From an uncultured Anaerolineae bacterium (GTDB taxonomy: Bacteria; Chloroflexota; Anaerolineae; Anaerolineales; Villigracilaceae), in the NCBI GenBank assembly GCA_903846015.1, contig CAIMZS010000316.1, positions 1-53,750 on the forward strand: a DNA stretch of 53,750 nt, written 5' to 3'. Below, piece after piece: positions 42,913 through 52,298 of the stretch. Below the pieces are notes generated by a model that was given only the letters and a program-made list of their open reading frames with translations, was not told where the DNA came from and searched no databases. Every line of letters starts with the position of its first letter. Positions within the stretch are counted from its first letter, which is position 1. Both the position numbers and the translations under genes were made by a program.

Positions 42913-44187
42913 ATGAGTGATATTGCCTTAAAGGTTGAAAACCTGGGTAAGATGTATACCATTGGCGCAAGACGAGAGCGATACGCCACCCTGCGCAGTG
43001 CGCTTGTTTCTGGCGTTAAACGCCTGACTACAAAACGCTCTTCCCAAGAAGCCGAAGCCAATATCCTTTGGGCGCTGAAGGATGTATCTTTTGAGATTAA
43101 GCAGGGCGAAGTCCTGGGTATTATCGGGCGCAACGGCGCGGGTAAAAGCACCTTACTTAAGCTGCTCGCACATATTACCGAGCCCACCACGGGACGCATA
43201 TCCTTATATGGCCGCGTTGGCAGTTTGTTGGAAGTTGGCACTGGCTTTCACCCTGAGTTGACCGGACGCGATAATATTTATCTCAATGGGGCTATTCTCG
43301 GCATGCAGCGTGCCGAGATAGAGCGCAAATTTGACGAGATCGTAGCTTTTTCCGATGTCGAAAAATTTTTGGATACGCCAGTCAAGCGCTATTCCAGCGG
43401 TATGTACGTGCGCCTGGCTTTTGCGGTGGCGGCGCATTTGGAACCGGAAATCCTGGTGGTGGATGAAGTGCTGGCGGTTGGGGATGCCGAGTTTCAGAAG
43501 AAGTGTTTGGGCAAGATGGGCCAGGTTGCGCAAACAGGTCGAACGGTATTATTTGTGAGTCACAACATGGCAGCAGTTGAAAAGATCTGTAATACCGCTG
43601 TCATTCTTCAAAATGGCGAAATTAAAGAATTTGGAAAGTCAGTTGATAAAATTGTCCGGTCTTATCTCTCAAATGCAATCACTAATGACAATCCTTCCTG
43701 GGATAGCTCTGCCGGGAGTGCCTATCCTTCCCCGTATTTTTCCCCGGTAAAATTATTTCTTGCCAATGGAGCAGGGGATCTTAAGACATCCCCCATAAAA
43801 AACGACGATGACGATGTTTGGATCCAAGTAATCGGAAATATTGAACAGATTGACCCGGCTTTTAATGTTGGCGTGGCGATTTTTACAGAAAATTATGAAT
43901 TGCTTTTCTGGTCGTATCAAACAGACCAGGCCGAGTCAAAATGGCCTGAATTGAAAAAAGGGACCAATGCGTTAAGCTGTCACTTGCCCCAGCACCTGTT
44001 TAATGAAGGCACTTATCACGTAAAATTAATCGCTGGATTACATTATCGATTATGGACTTTCTCGCCGGAAGGTAATGGCCCGTCCTTCTCGTTCACGGTA
44101 AGCGGCGGTCTGAGCGATTCGTCAATGTGGTTTTCAAGAAGACCTGGATTACTCGCTCCGGTGTTAAGCTGGTCCTTGGCCAATTGA
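42913..44187 (+). CDS. ABC transporter ATP-binding protein for polysaccharide export (Wzt-like) with C-terminal glycan-binding domain
   Basis: The N-terminal ATPase half has Walker [10 protein letters not shown] (72-80), the signature [17 protein letters not shown] and Walker [17 protein letters not shown], plus the H-loop FVSHNM. These are features of the O-antigen/teichoic acid exporter family. The C-terminal part (about residues 250-400) is a Wzt_C-type beta-sandwich ([40 protein letters not shown]), which in relatives reads the polymer end before export. It begins 2 bases after the permease remnant. The partner permease here is broken, so the protein may be orphaned or work with another one. 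Confidence 0.92.
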   Translation: MSDIALKVENLGKMYTIGARRERYATLRSALVSGVKRLTTKRSSQEAEANILWALKDVSFEIKQGEVLGIIGRNGAGKSTLLKLLAHITEPTTGRISLYGRVGSLLEVGTGFHPELTGRDNIYLNGAILGMQRAEIERKFDEIVAFSDVEKFLDTPVKRYSSGMYVRLAFAVAAHLEPEILVVDEVLAVGDAEFQKKCLGKMGQVAQTGRTVLFVSHNMAAVEKICNTAVILQNGEIKEFGKSVDKIVRSYLSNAITNDNPSWDSSAGSAYPSPYFSPVKLFLANGAGDLKTSPIKNDDDDVWIQVIGNIEQIDPAFNVGVAIFTENYELLFWSYQTDQAESKWPELKKGTNALSCHLPQHLFNEGTYHVKLIAGLHYRLWTFSPEGNGPSFSFTVSGGLSDSSMWFSRRPGLLAPVLSWSLAN

Positions 44188-44250
44188 ATAAATCTATATT
44201 AAGAATAAACCAAATAGCGACAGCCATTTAACCAATATAAAGCCGAAAGC

Positions 44251-44271
44251 TACTCGGTTTTGCACGGGCAA
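44251..44271 (+). repeat. Junction repeat copy 2
   Basis: TACTCGGTTTTGCACGGGCA, a near match to the CCCGGTTCTGCACGGGCA core. It ends 14 bases before the FkbM methyltransferase start, in the same orientation as the genes. Confidence 0.7.
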
Positions 44272-44285
44272 AGAGCCAATACATC

Positions 44286-44966
44286 ATGAAACTAAATCAA
44301 TGCCGCAATTTTTTTCGTTCCGATATACAAAGCAAAAAAACATATTCACAGTTGGGGGAAGATCTAATTATTAAAAATTATTTCGATTCCATAAAGGTCT
44401 TCACTCCAACCTATATTGACATAGGCGCATTTGATCCATTCAATTTGAGCAATACAGCCTTGTTTTACGAATTGGGTTCAATAGGCATTAATGTCGAACC
44501 CAATCCCGCGCAATTTAAAATGTTTATCAAGCATCGACGCAAAGACATAAACTTAAATATTGGAATTGGCGCAAAGGACGGCCAGTTGGATTATCACATG
44601 ATGTCTTCCGCTGTATTGAATACTTTTTCTCACGAAAAAGCGCTGGAATATGAATCGGAATGGGGATTTAGAATTCTTGACATTATCCCCATACAGGTAA
44701 GAACATTGTCCTGGGTGATCCAAAATTATTTACAGGGGAAATTTCCGGATTTTATGTCGTTGGATAGTGAAGGTATGGAAGATGATATTATTCAAGAAAT
44801 GAAAACGCTTGGTTCGCTGCCCTCCTTAATTTGCATTGAGACGCTTACGTTTGCAATGGATTCAAGCGGAGTGAAAAGAAATTCTTTGACAAATGCGCTG
44901 ATGGCTTTAGGCTTTGAAATATATGCTGACACCCATCTTAATACAATTTTGGTCAACAAATCTTAA
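44286..44966 (+). CDS. FkbM-family methyltransferase
   Basis: This 226-residue SAM-dependent methyltransferase has the FkbM pattern: YSQLGEDLIIKNYF at the N-terminus, the SAM-binding loop YIDIGAFDPFNLSNTALFYE, acidic NVEPNPAQF, then FMSLDSEGMEDDII and ICIETLTFAM. FkbM proteins in polysaccharide clusters usually O-methylate a sugar. It lies between the exporter ATPase and the fucosyltransferase, each bordered by a junction repeat. GC content is lower than in the core genes, which fits horizontal origin. Confidence 0.9.
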   Translation: MKLNQCRNFFRSDIQSKKTYSQLGEDLIIKNYFDSIKVFTPTYIDIGAFDPFNLSNTALFYELGSIGINVEPNPAQFKMFIKHRRKDINLNIGIGAKDGQLDYHMMSSAVLNTFSHEKALEYESEWGFRILDIIPIQVRTLSWVIQNYLQGKFPDFMSLDSEGMEDDIIQEMKTLGSLPSLICIETLTFAMDSSGVKRNSLTNALMALGFEIYADTHLNTILVNKS

Positions 44967-44970
44967 TCAT

Positions 44971-45017
44971 GCTACCCGGTTCTGCGATAGTGCCGGTTCC
45001 AGCACGGCCACGGCCAC
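44971..45017 (+). repeat. Junction repeat copy 3 (compound)
   Basis: Two forms of the core lie head to tail: TACCCGGTTCTGC (from 44973) and GATAGTGCCGGTTCCAGC followed by ACGGCCACGGCCACGG. The second form matches the copy at 52253. It starts 5 bases after the methyltransferase stop codon and ends 18 bases before the next start. Confidence 0.7.
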
Positions 45018-45035
45018 GGATAAAGGCGCTAAAAG

Positions 45036-45917
45036 ATGATCATTGTTCAACTTGAGGGTGGACTGGGGAACCAGTTGTTCCAATACGCTGTGGGCAGGAG
45101 AATCTCCATGAACAGCGGAATGGATCTCAAATTAGACACAACTGCCTACAATTTTTATAAATTAAGAAAATACCAATTATCAAGTCTAAAGATACAGGCT
45201 GAACTGACTTCTTTTAATCAGGTAAATCAATTTATTCCCTTTTTTTATCGAATAAGCTTTGTTAACAAGATCGTACACAGGCTTATTCCCATAAAATCAT
45301 TGGTAAAATATTATTCGGCTGTTGGGAAAATCGTAATAGAAAAAGAACATTACAAATTTGACCCTGCTATTTTAGATATAAAAAAAGACATATTCCTGCG
45401 CGGATTCTGGCAGAATGAAAAATATTTCAATGATATTCGACCAGCCATCAGGCAGGATTTCCAGTTAAAAGATGGGCTAGCCAGTTCTTATTATTCCAAT
45501 ATCCACAGGGATATTCAGGCAGTCAGCTCGGTAAGTATTCACATTCGGCGTGGCGATTTTTTGAATATTCCCCGATTTGCGGTTTGTTCCAATGACTACT
45601 ATATGAAAGCGATGGCATATATAGCTGAACGCGTCAGCGACCCAATTTTCTATGTTTTTTCCGATGATTTGCCCTGGGTAAAGGAAAATTTCCGGTCTGA
45701 GAGACCGGTCATCTTTGTTGAGCGTTGTAACCTCGATTGCGAAGAATTATTGTTGATGAGCGCATGCAAACATCACATTATTGCCAACAGCACGTTCAGT
45801 TGGTGGGGAGCCTGGCTGGGTACAGACGATTCCATTGTTATAGCCCCGGCTAACTGGTTTACCGATGGACAAAACCTGCACGACTTTATTCCGGAACACT
45901 GGGTAAAAATGGAGTAA
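45036..45917 (+). CDS. Glycosyltransferase family 11, alpha-1,2-fucosyltransferase-like
   Basis: GT11 enzymes transfer fucose from GDP-fucose. The N-terminal motif IIVQLEGGLGNQLFQYAVGR and the GDP-binding motif SIHIRRGDF near residue 170 are family signatures. HHIIANSTFSWWGAWLG near 245-260 is the third conserved motif. The length of 293 residues is normal. It is cytoplasmic, adding fucose to the repeat unit. No GDP-fucose synthesis genes are in the window. It starts 18 bases after a compound junction repeat; the Wzy gene follows after 7 bases. Confidence 0.92.
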   Translation: MIIVQLEGGLGNQLFQYAVGRRISMNSGMDLKLDTTAYNFYKLRKYQLSSLKIQAELTSFNQVNQFIPFFYRISFVNKIVHRLIPIKSLVKYYSAVGKIVIEKEHYKFDPAILDIKKDIFLRGFWQNEKYFNDIRPAIRQDFQLKDGLASSYYSNIHRDIQAVSSVSIHIRRGDFLNIPRFAVCSNDYYMKAMAYIAERVSDPIFYVFSDDLPWVKENFRSERPVIFVERCNLDCEELLLMSACKHHIIANSTFSWWGAWLGTDDSIVIAPANWFTDGQNLHDFIPEHWVKME

Positions 45918-45924
45918 CAAAATT

Positions 45925-47280
45925 ATGTCATTATTTTTACTGCTGATTCCGGTTGGGCTGCTGCTGTACAGCTTCTGGAGAGTGATCCGCCAACCCGTGT
46001 TTCTCATAAGCATTGTTTTTTTTCAGGTGATTGGAGCGGGCTTGTTCTTTGACAGGATCAGACCGCTGTGGGCACCTGCTAAATTATTACCGCCGCCGCT
46101 GATCATCTTCTCCTGGTTGATCCTGCTGTTATTTTTATATTACACGCTTACATATACTGAATTTGCGCGATCCGGCTTCAAACAGATTCTGTTCCCTTTT
46201 GTGCCTCCTTATGACTACATCGTTCTGGCCCTGTTTGTGCTGTGGTGTTTCAGTTTCGTTAGCAGTCTTCTTCTCTACAGTGGTGACGCGGATGTTGTCT
46301 GGACTGGGCTCACGTATTTGACCATGTTTGGCGGTTATTTTTTTTTGAGAAACCTGTTCATCAAGACACCCTCCAAAAATTTTGAAGACTTCCTGAATTT
46401 CATTGTTCTTGTAAACTATTTCGTGCTGGTAGTGTTCATCACGGACAGGTTGTTGAACCTTCAAGCGCTTTCAGGAGTATCCTACATCGTTTACGACCAG
46501 GGCGATTCTATCCTCAGAACTTTTTTGCCTTCCAATTTTTTCTGGCTGGGAATGTCCTATGCGTTTTCAAGAAAGCGCTGGGGCGTCATCAACGTCGCCG
46601 GTGTTATCATCTCGGCGGTTGCCGCCATTTTAGGCGGAACACGTTCCCTGTTATTGATCGCTCTGCTTCTGTTTGTTTTGTCTGTTTTTCTTCAACTTAT
46701 AAAAAAATCAAATAGTAAATACTGGGTGGGAAGGACTTTGGCCATGCTCGTAACCGCAGGTTTGCTAGTGGCAGCTGCGACAATTTTTTTCCAAGAAAAC
46801 ACCAGCTATGTATTGGAGAGAATTAATCAACCCGGCATGTTTTCCATAGACAATTCAGACAGCACATTATCTCCTCGCATTTCCGCCGCTCAAGATATTA
46901 TGGATTTGATTAATAAAGATACGCCTCTTTTGGGGGTCGGGTTTAAAGAGTATCCGGTTGGACATACTAATGGCATCTCGTATAATTTATTTGCCGATGG
47001 GGAATGGCTGGCTGTTCTCTGGCGTTATGGCTATGCAGGCGTGGTGTTGTTTGCCTTGTTGTACTTCTGGTCATTATTCGAATCTCTCAAACACTATTTT
47101 TTTTCCACGGATGAGATGTCAAGTTATTGGTTGATGGTTTTTCTGCTGGTTGTGGCAAGCGCATTATTTGGCCTGGTTACCTGGACAATCCATAACGATG
47201 GCCAGTATTATGTGCTGGCTTTACTTCCTTTCACATTACTTTCTGTGGGGTTGTTTAAATCAAAAAGACGAAATGACTAG
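45925..47280 (+). CDS. O-antigen polymerase/ligase-like membrane protein (Wzy/WaaL)
   Basis: A 451-residue, very hydrophobic protein with about ten to twelve membrane helices, starting MSLFLLLIPVGLLLYSF. Wzy_C-type marks are VAAILGGTRSLLLIALLLFV near residues 230-250 and the long periplasmic loop between about 285 and 345 (ENTSYVLERINQ, LLGVGFKEYPVGHTNGISYN), where catalytic Arg and His residues of the family lie. It polymerises repeat units on the outer face of the membrane or ligates the chain to an acceptor. With Wzz-kinase present, polymerase is the likelier role. Confidence 0.85.
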   Translation: MSLFLLLIPVGLLLYSFWRVIRQPVFLISIVFFQVIGAGLFFDRIRPLWAPAKLLPPPLIIFSWLILLLFLYYTLTYTEFARSGFKQILFPFVPPYDYIVLALFVLWCFSFVSSLLLYSGDADVVWTGLTYLTMFGGYFFLRNLFIKTPSKNFEDFLNFIVLVNYFVLVVFITDRLLNLQALSGVSYIVYDQGDSILRTFLPSNFFWLGMSYAFSRKRWGVINVAGVIISAVAAILGGTRSLLLIALLLFVLSVFLQLIKKSNSKYWVGRTLAMLVTAGLLVAAATIFFQENTSYVLERINQPGMFSIDNSDSTLSPRISAAQDIMDLINKDTPLLGVGFKEYPVGHTNGISYNLFADGEWLAVLWRYGYAGVVLFALLYFWSLFESLKHYFFSTDEMSSYWLMVFLLVVASALFGLVTWTIHNDGQYYVLALLPFTLLSVGLFKSKRRND

Positions 47281-47282
47281 AA

Positions 47283-47302
47283 CAACCCGGTTCTGCACGG
47301 GC
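47283..47302 (+). repeat. Junction repeat copy 4
   Basis: CAACCCGGTTCTGCACGGGC begins 3 bases after the Wzy stop codon and is an exact match to the core of the 23-bp array at the right edge. It lies 33 bases before the next start. Confidence 0.8.
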
Positions 47303-47334
47303 ATTGAGTGGTTAGTTCCTGGAATTTAGCCTGT

Positions 47335-48330
47335 ATGAAAAATAATTCTCCTATCGCAATTTTTACGTATAACCGTCCAAACCACGCCCGCATGTTGTTT
47401 GAATCCCTGCTCAACTGCGCGCGGCTGGATGAATGTGATCTGCATATCTTTTGTGACGGCCTGGGCAGTTCGGAACATGCCGCAAATGTTCAGGCCTCAC
47501 GGCAGGTTGTGCGTGAATTTGCGCCGCGCCTTAATGCCGTCCGCGTTATTGAACACGACAAGAATCTCAGATTGGCGGGTTCCATTGTGTATGGCGTAAC
47601 CGAGTTGTGCGCGCAATACGGCCGAGTCATTGTGCTCGAAGATGACCTCATCCTGCACCCCTTTTTTCTGGATTTCATGCTCCAGGCCCTTGACCGCTAT
47701 CAAGATGAAGAACGTGTAGCCCAAGTAATGGGCTTTACATTTCCAGGTAAACTCTCGACAGACTCTGATGCTTTTTTTCTTCCTTTCACATCTTCATGGG
47801 GCTGGGCAACCTGGCAGCGTGCCTGGAGCTCTTATTCACCGGACGTAAAACCTGCCCTGGAATTATTGGATGCAGATCCCCAACTGCGCTTTCGTTTTGA
47901 CCTGGATGGTACTTACCACAATACCATCGAGCTGCGCCGTATTTCTCAAGACAAATTAGATACATGGGATTATCAATGGTACTGGAGCGTCTTCTCTGCC
48001 AATAAGTTTGCGCTTTTTCCGCGCCGTTCGCTGGTTTGGCAAAACGGCCTTGATGCATCAGGAACACATACAAAATCAGAGTGGTATGGCTTGCAGCCGT
48101 CATTAAAAAAAATTCTAAAAGAAAAGTGGACTTCGCCGGTTTCATTTCCGGTCTCTGTACAAACGAATGAAATCGCCTTTGATAATCTCAAAAATTTTTA
48201 CCGGCTTAGCTTTGCGCCAACGTTTTTTGTTTACTGGCGAAGAGTTATAAAGCTTAAAATACTAAGACTGGTGAAAAAAACAGGTTTACCGGCGTGGGTG
48301 ATTCGCGCGATAGATAAGAATTCAAAATGA
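47335..48330 (+). CDS. Glycosyltransferase (GT-A fold)
   Basis: A 331-residue glycosyltransferase with the GT2-like N-terminus SPIAIFTYNRPNHARMLFES, a nucleotide-binding segment VIEHDKNLRLAGSIVYG and an acidic metal site VIVLEDDLILHPFFLDF near residue 105. SWGWATWQRAW and DTWDYQWYW follow, a pattern seen in cytoplasmic sugar transferases of polysaccharide clusters. There is no membrane helix. ATG at 47335 is preferred over GTG at 47308, because conserved sequence begins there and GGAA lies upstream. Sugar specificity unknown. Confidence 0.85.
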   Translation: MKNNSPIAIFTYNRPNHARMLFESLLNCARLDECDLHIFCDGLGSSEHAANVQASRQVVREFAPRLNAVRVIEHDKNLRLAGSIVYGVTELCAQYGRVIVLEDDLILHPFFLDFMLQALDRYQDEERVAQVMGFTFPGKLSTDSDAFFLPFTSSWGWATWQRAWSSYSPDVKPALELLDADPQLRFRFDLDGTYHNTIELRRISQDKLDTWDYQWYWSVFSANKFALFPRRSLVWQNGLDASGTHTKSEWYGLQPSLKKILKEKWTSPVSFPVSVQTNEIAFDNLKNFYRLSFAPTFFVYWRRVIKLKILRLVKKTGLPAWVIRAIDKNSK

Positions 48331-48370
48331 TTGCCCGGTTTTAGCACGGTGATTTATCGCCGTGTCTCGG
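48331..48370 (+). repeat. Junction repeat copy 5 (hairpin form)
   Basis: It starts on the base after the glycosyltransferase stop codon. CACGGTGAT pairs with ATCGCCGTG around TT, flanked by CCGGTTTTAG on the left and TCTCGG on the right. It is nearly identical to 42211-42250, with a T/C change compensated by G-U pairing in the stem. Confidence 0.8.
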
Positions 48371-48395
48371 TTCAGCGCATTATCAAGGAAAGTCA

Positions 48396-49337
48396 ATGAC
48401 CGACCTGCCACGTGTCTCCATCATTACGCCATCTTACAACCAGGCTCGTTTCCTGGAACAGTCAATCCGCTCTGTTTTGGAGCAGGATTACCCGAATATT
48501 GAATACATCCTTATGGATGGCGGCTCAACCGATGACAGTCTTCAGATCATTCAAAAATACAGCCCCCGCCTGGCCTATTGGGTCAGCCAGCCGGATGCAG
48601 GGCAGTCTGTCGCCATCAATGAGGGGTTGCGCCACGCCACCGGTGACATCTGGGCCTGGATGAATTCGGATGACGCCTATTTACCAGGCGCCGTCCGCAA
48701 GGCCGTCGACTGGTTGCAGGCCAATCCTCAGGCTGATATTGCTTATGGTGATTGCCTGGTGATGAATGAAGCTGGGCAGGATCAGCATTATTTTCATGCC
48801 CCAGAATTTAAACTGGAATCTGCACTAACCGGCGCCATTGGGATACCATCCGGGTCCACTTTCCTTCGCAAGTCAGTTTATGACCGTTTGGGCGGATTTA
48901 ATGAGAGCTTGCATTATTCATTGGATAGCGATTATTGGATGCGCGCCTTGTTGTTTTGTTCGTTCAGCCATATTCCTGAGGCTTTGTCACTTTTCAGGGT
49001 CTACTCTGCTGCCAAAACGTGGGATGTGCGCCAGAGTGGACGTCGCGCCCGGGAGATCGTTGAAATGAATCAGCGTTTTTGGCACCGCGCTGATCTACCC
49101 AATAATTTCAGGCATTTCCAATCACGCTCAATCGCAAATGCCTGTTTGTTTGCCGCCCAGCTTAGCCTCCAGGCTGGTGATCGCACTACCTGCGTTCGCC
49201 ATATTCGGAAAAGCCTGACGATGGGATTCCCGGCCCTCAAACCGCGCTTGCTGAGCCTGTTGGTTCGGCTTTGGTTTGGAGAAAGAGCTGCAAACGTTCT
49301 GCGTAACCTCTGGCGCAAGGGACAACCGGCCCCATGA
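48396..49337 (+). CDS. Glycosyltransferase family 2
   Basis: A 313-residue GT2 enzyme with N-terminal VSIITPSYNQARFLEQSIRS, then LMDGGSTDDSLQII and the acidic motif WAWMNSDDAYLPGAV near residue 90, which binds the metal and nucleotide-sugar. SGSTFLRKSVYDRLGGFNES is the acceptor-side motif. It adds one sugar to the repeat unit in the cytoplasm. AAGGAAAG precedes the ATG. The stop overlaps the next glycosyltransferase start (ATGA), so the two are translated together. Confidence 0.92.
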   Translation: MTDLPRVSIITPSYNQARFLEQSIRSVLEQDYPNIEYILMDGGSTDDSLQIIQKYSPRLAYWVSQPDAGQSVAINEGLRHATGDIWAWMNSDDAYLPGAVRKAVDWLQANPQADIAYGDCLVMNEAGQDQHYFHAPEFKLESALTGAIGIPSGSTFLRKSVYDRLGGFNESLHYSLDSDYWMRALLFCSFSHIPEALSLFRVYSAAKTWDVRQSGRRAREIVEMNQRFWHRADLPNNFRHFQSRSIANACLFAAQLSLQAGDRTTCVRHIRKSLTMGFPALKPRLLSLLVRLWFGERAANVLRNLWRKGQPAP

Positions 49338-50245
49338 AGTATTCAGTTGTTATTCCCGCCTACAATCGCGCCGATCTGCTGGAACAGGCAATCCAGAGCG
49401 TCTTGGCCCAAACTTGCCAGGATTTTGAGATCATTGTTGTTGACGATGGTTCGAGTGAGCCGATCTGTCCCTGCGTCGCTGACCCGCGCTTGCGTGTCAT
49501 CCGCCACCCACTCAACCGTGGGGCCTCCGCTGCCCGAAACACTGGGATTGCCAACGCCCAGGGTGAACTGATCGCCTTGCTGGACTCGGATGATTTATGG
49601 CTTCCTGAAAAGCTGCAAAAGCAGGCCGAGTTTATGGAAGATCGATCCTACGGGGCCAGCCTCACGAGTTATGAGTTTGACACTCCGGAAGGTTATTTTT
49701 TGATGCACTTGCAGAAACCGAAGTCCTGGCTGCGCGAGTTGTCGATGGGATGCACCCAGGGGCCTGGTACCACCCTGGTGGTTCGCCGCGAATGTTATGC
49801 GGTCGTGGGGCCGTATGATGAAACCATGGTGCATCACGAGGATTATGATTGGCTGCTGCGGTTTGTCCAAAAATTTGATCTGGGTGTCCTGAAAACCCCA
49901 TTGGCGCGGGTACGCTTGTCTAATAACCCTGCCGGGGATATTATCCGGGTTGCAAACCAGACAATTTTGGAACGCTATGGAAAGTTGTTTCTTGAACTTG
50001 GCTGGTTTTCTGGCACGCGCGCCATTGGAAGACGCCATCTCGAAACCGGTGTTTTCTATTCGCTGGAGAAGAATAAACCCATGGCATCAAAGTATCTCTG
50101 GTATGCCCTGCGAGCCAACCCGCTCCAACATCCAGGAATGGTTTACAGGGTGGTGGAAGCCATGTTCTCGCTTTCGCTTTATCCAAAAATAAAAAAAACG
50201 TGGACTGCTTTGCGTGCCCAGATACCCGGTCGCAGGCTGCCATGA
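49334..50245 (+). CDS. Glycosyltransferase family 2
   Basis: A 303-residue GT2 enzyme with YSVVIPAYNRADLLEQAIQS, then VDDGSSEPI and GASAARNTGIANAQGELIAL, followed by the acidic motif LLDSDDLWLPEKLQKQ near residue 85. Later HHEDYDWLLRFVQKFDLGVL marks the acceptor region. It overlaps both neighbours by 4 bases, forming a coupled three-gene block (GT2, GT2, sulfotransferase) that has no junction repeats inside. Sugar specificity unknown. Confidence 0.92.
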   Translation: MKYSVVIPAYNRADLLEQAIQSVLAQTCQDFEIIVVDDGSSEPICPCVADPRLRVIRHPLNRGASAARNTGIANAQGELIALLDSDDLWLPEKLQKQAEFMEDRSYGASLTSYEFDTPEGYFLMHLQKPKSWLRELSMGCTQGPGTTLVVRRECYAVVGPYDETMVHHEDYDWLLRFVQKFDLGVLKTPLARVRLSNNPAGDIIRVANQTILERYGKLFLELGWFSGTRAIGRRHLETGVFYSLEKNKPMASKYLWYALRANPLQHPGMVYRVVEAMFSLSLYPKIKKTWTALRAQIPGRRLP

Positions 50246-51171
50246 CATTGATAACAGCCGGTAGATCTGATCTGCACTCGCACACCGCCAGCTTGATCCA
50301 CGTCTTTGGTACAGATCGCTCGGGCAGTTCGATGCTGGATATGATCCTGGGCAATGCTCCGGACGCGTTTTCCTGTGGGGAGGTGTCTGCCTGGTTTCGC
50401 CCGTACCGGAAGCATCATTTTCATCTTGAATGTATCTGCGGGCAGGATCCCTGTCCGGCCTGGGAAATCATCAAGGGTGTGCCTGAATCTGTTTTTCACG
50501 CGACCCTGATCAAAAAACACCATGTCAAATATGTTATTGATTCGTCGAAGGACATTTGTTGGTTGATCGATGCCCAAAAATGGGCACAACAGGCCAGGAT
50601 ACAAACACATAATTTATTGATATGGAAAGAGCCAGTTGATCTGGCGTTTTCGTACTGGAAACGTGGCGGTGATGCCTTATCCTGGCGTAAGTCATTTACC
50701 GGGAGCTATGGCAGGGTTATCCAGGTTGGCTTGCCATTCCTGTCGGTCTGTTACAACGACCTGGCAAAAACTCCAGCCGTAGCCCTGCAAGCACTTTGCG
50801 CTGCATTAGGCATGACCTATTTCACAGGCAAGGAAAAGTTTTGGGAAGGCAGCCAACATCTTTTGTTCGGCAGCGCAGGCATTCGCAGCCAAACCCAGAG
50901 CGGCACCGCAAGGTTTGAAGAGATGAAAAGTTATCCAAAAGAGTTTGAGGCGGTACGCGATGACATCCAACAACAAATTTCTCAGGATGATGAAATACAG
51001 GCAATCTTGCGAGCTTTACAGGAAAATGATGTACTCTCCGGAATTCACAAGAGCGCCAACGAATGGCCCTATCAGATATCGCGCCGCCTGCCTGTCTGGT
51101 ATTACCTGAAAAAAGCAATTCGCTTATTCCAGCGCTACAAGCCACAGCGTTTTGACGAAACCGCTCAATAA
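50242..51171 (+). CDS. Sulfotransferase-family protein
   Basis: A 309-residue protein with the PAPS 5'-phosphosulfate loop HVFGTDRSGSSMLDMIL near residue 20-35 and the 3'-phosphate-binding segment IWKEPVDLAFSYWKRGG near 130, where an Arg/Ser pair is usual. Residue YVIDSSKDICWL is typical of bacterial sulfotransferases acting on lipids or glycans. Start at 50242 overlaps the GT2 stop (ATGA); the GTG at 50200 is unlikely. It would sulfate the polymer or its precursor using PAPS. A second, frameshifted sulfotransferase gene follows at 52299. Confidence 0.82.
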   Translation: MTLITAGRSDLHSHTASLIHVFGTDRSGSSMLDMILGNAPDAFSCGEVSAWFRPYRKHHFHLECICGQDPCPAWEIIKGVPESVFHATLIKKHHVKYVIDSSKDICWLIDAQKWAQQARIQTHNLLIWKEPVDLAFSYWKRGGDALSWRKSFTGSYGRVIQVGLPFLSVCYNDLAKTPAVALQALCAALGMTYFTGKEKFWEGSQHLLFGSAGIRSQTQSGTARFEEMKSYPKEFEAVRDDIQQQISQDDEIQAILRALQENDVLSGIHKSANEWPYQISRRLPVWYYLKKAIRLFQRYKPQRFDETAQ

Positions 51172-51213
51172 AACATAGAAAGCCTATTTTGTCATTCCAA
51201 TTGGATACCTGTC

Positions 51214-52212
51214 ATGGAAAAATCTAACAAAGAAAAAATCGAATGGATCGATATCGCTAAAGGGATTGGGATTATTTTGGTTGTCGCAGGTCATTTTCAG
51301 CCCGAATCTTCGCCGGAATACTGGATGGCATTCAATAGAATCATCTATACCTTTCACATGCCTTTGTTCTTTGTCCTTTCGGGTTATCTTTATAATCACA
51401 ATTCGTATTCATACATCGAACTTATTAAGAACAAAATACAGCGGCTGCTTTATCCATTTTTTACAATCGCCGCAATCTTTCTGTTGATTAAAATTTTAGC
51501 CGGACGTTTTTTTCACCTTGATTTTCCTGTAAATATCAATAGCATTGCCATGCTGGTGCTCGATCCGATCAAATCATATATTCCATTGCTGTGGTTTATC
51601 CTTGCATTATTCATGATCTTCCTTCTTTACCCGCTGGCAAGGCGCTTAATGAACAATGTTTTTTTATTGATTTTTCTAATTATAATTATATCGATTTTCG
51701 GAAGCGATTTCCCGCTGCTCGGCACGGCAATTGCAACTATGCCTTTCTTTGTTGTTGGCGCGATTCTTAAAGAGAACCAGAGGGCGGCTAGCCTGCTGAT
51801 TGGAACGCGGTGGTATTACATCATCGCTTCATTCATTTTCTTCGCACTTGCTTATGCTTTTCTGGACACATCTGCCAGGATAACCGGACGTTTAGCCGAT
51901 GTGGCCATGGGTGTTGCCGGCTCCGTGTTGGTGATCAATGCGAGTCAGATGATCCTGGTTCTTTCAAACAAAAGGATAAAACAATCCCTGCTCATGGTTG
52001 GGTTTTGTTCGATGACCATCTATCTTTTCCACACTGTGTTTGAGAGTGCTGTCAGGATAGGATTTTCCCAGTTGTTCAAAAGCATTCAAGTCCCCTTCGA
52101 GATCGTTGCTATTCTTGCCATAACGAGCGGCGTGTTTTTCCCTCTTATTCTCGAAATGAAGTTCTTCAGAAACCACTGGCTGACCAGAAAATTTCTACTC
52201 GGTCTGAACTAA
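51214..52212 (+). CDS. Acyltransferase family 3 membrane protein
   Basis: A 332-residue integral membrane acyltransferase with about ten helices and no SGNH domain. The N-terminus EWIDIAKGIGIILVVAGHFQ followed by TFHMPLFFVLSGYLYN has the catalytic His and the motif of the family. It probably O-acetylates the polysaccharide or its lipid-linked unit. GC content is low (AT-rich, many Ile/Phe/Leu codons), unlike the core genes. No junction repeat separates it from the upstream sulfotransferase. Confidence 0.9.
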   Translation: MEKSNKEKIEWIDIAKGIGIILVVAGHFQPESSPEYWMAFNRIIYTFHMPLFFVLSGYLYNHNSYSYIELIKNKIQRLLYPFFTIAAIFLLIKILAGRFFHLDFPVNINSIAMLVLDPIKSYIPLLWFILALFMIFLLYPLARRLMNNVFLLIFLIIIISIFGSDFPLLGTAIATMPFFVVGAILKENQRAASLLIGTRWYYIIASFIFFALAYAFLDTSARITGRLADVAMGVAGSVLVINASQMILVLSNKRIKQSLLMVGFCSMTIYLFHTVFESAVRIGFSQLFKSIQVPFEIVAILAITSGVFFPLILEMKFFRNHWLTRKFLLGLN

Positions 52213-52252
52213 AATCGCTCCGATAGATTTCATCAAATGAAATAATTTTCCG

Positions 52253-52282
52253 CGATAGTCCCGGTTCCAGCACGATAAATGC
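52253..52282 (+). repeat. Junction repeat copy 6
   Basis: GATAGTCCCGGTTCCAGC followed by ACGATAAATGCC. It matches the second half of copy 3 (44986 onward) with the ACGGCC expansion missing. It ends 16 bases before the sulfotransferase start. Confidence 0.75.
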
Positions 52283-52298
52283 CATAGGAAAGAAAATC

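Noticed and set aside
42211..52282. Integron attC sites between polysaccharide genes
   Set aside because: The elements lack the GTTRRRY/RYYYAAC core pair and the attC two-box layout, and no tyrosine-recombinase integrase is visible.
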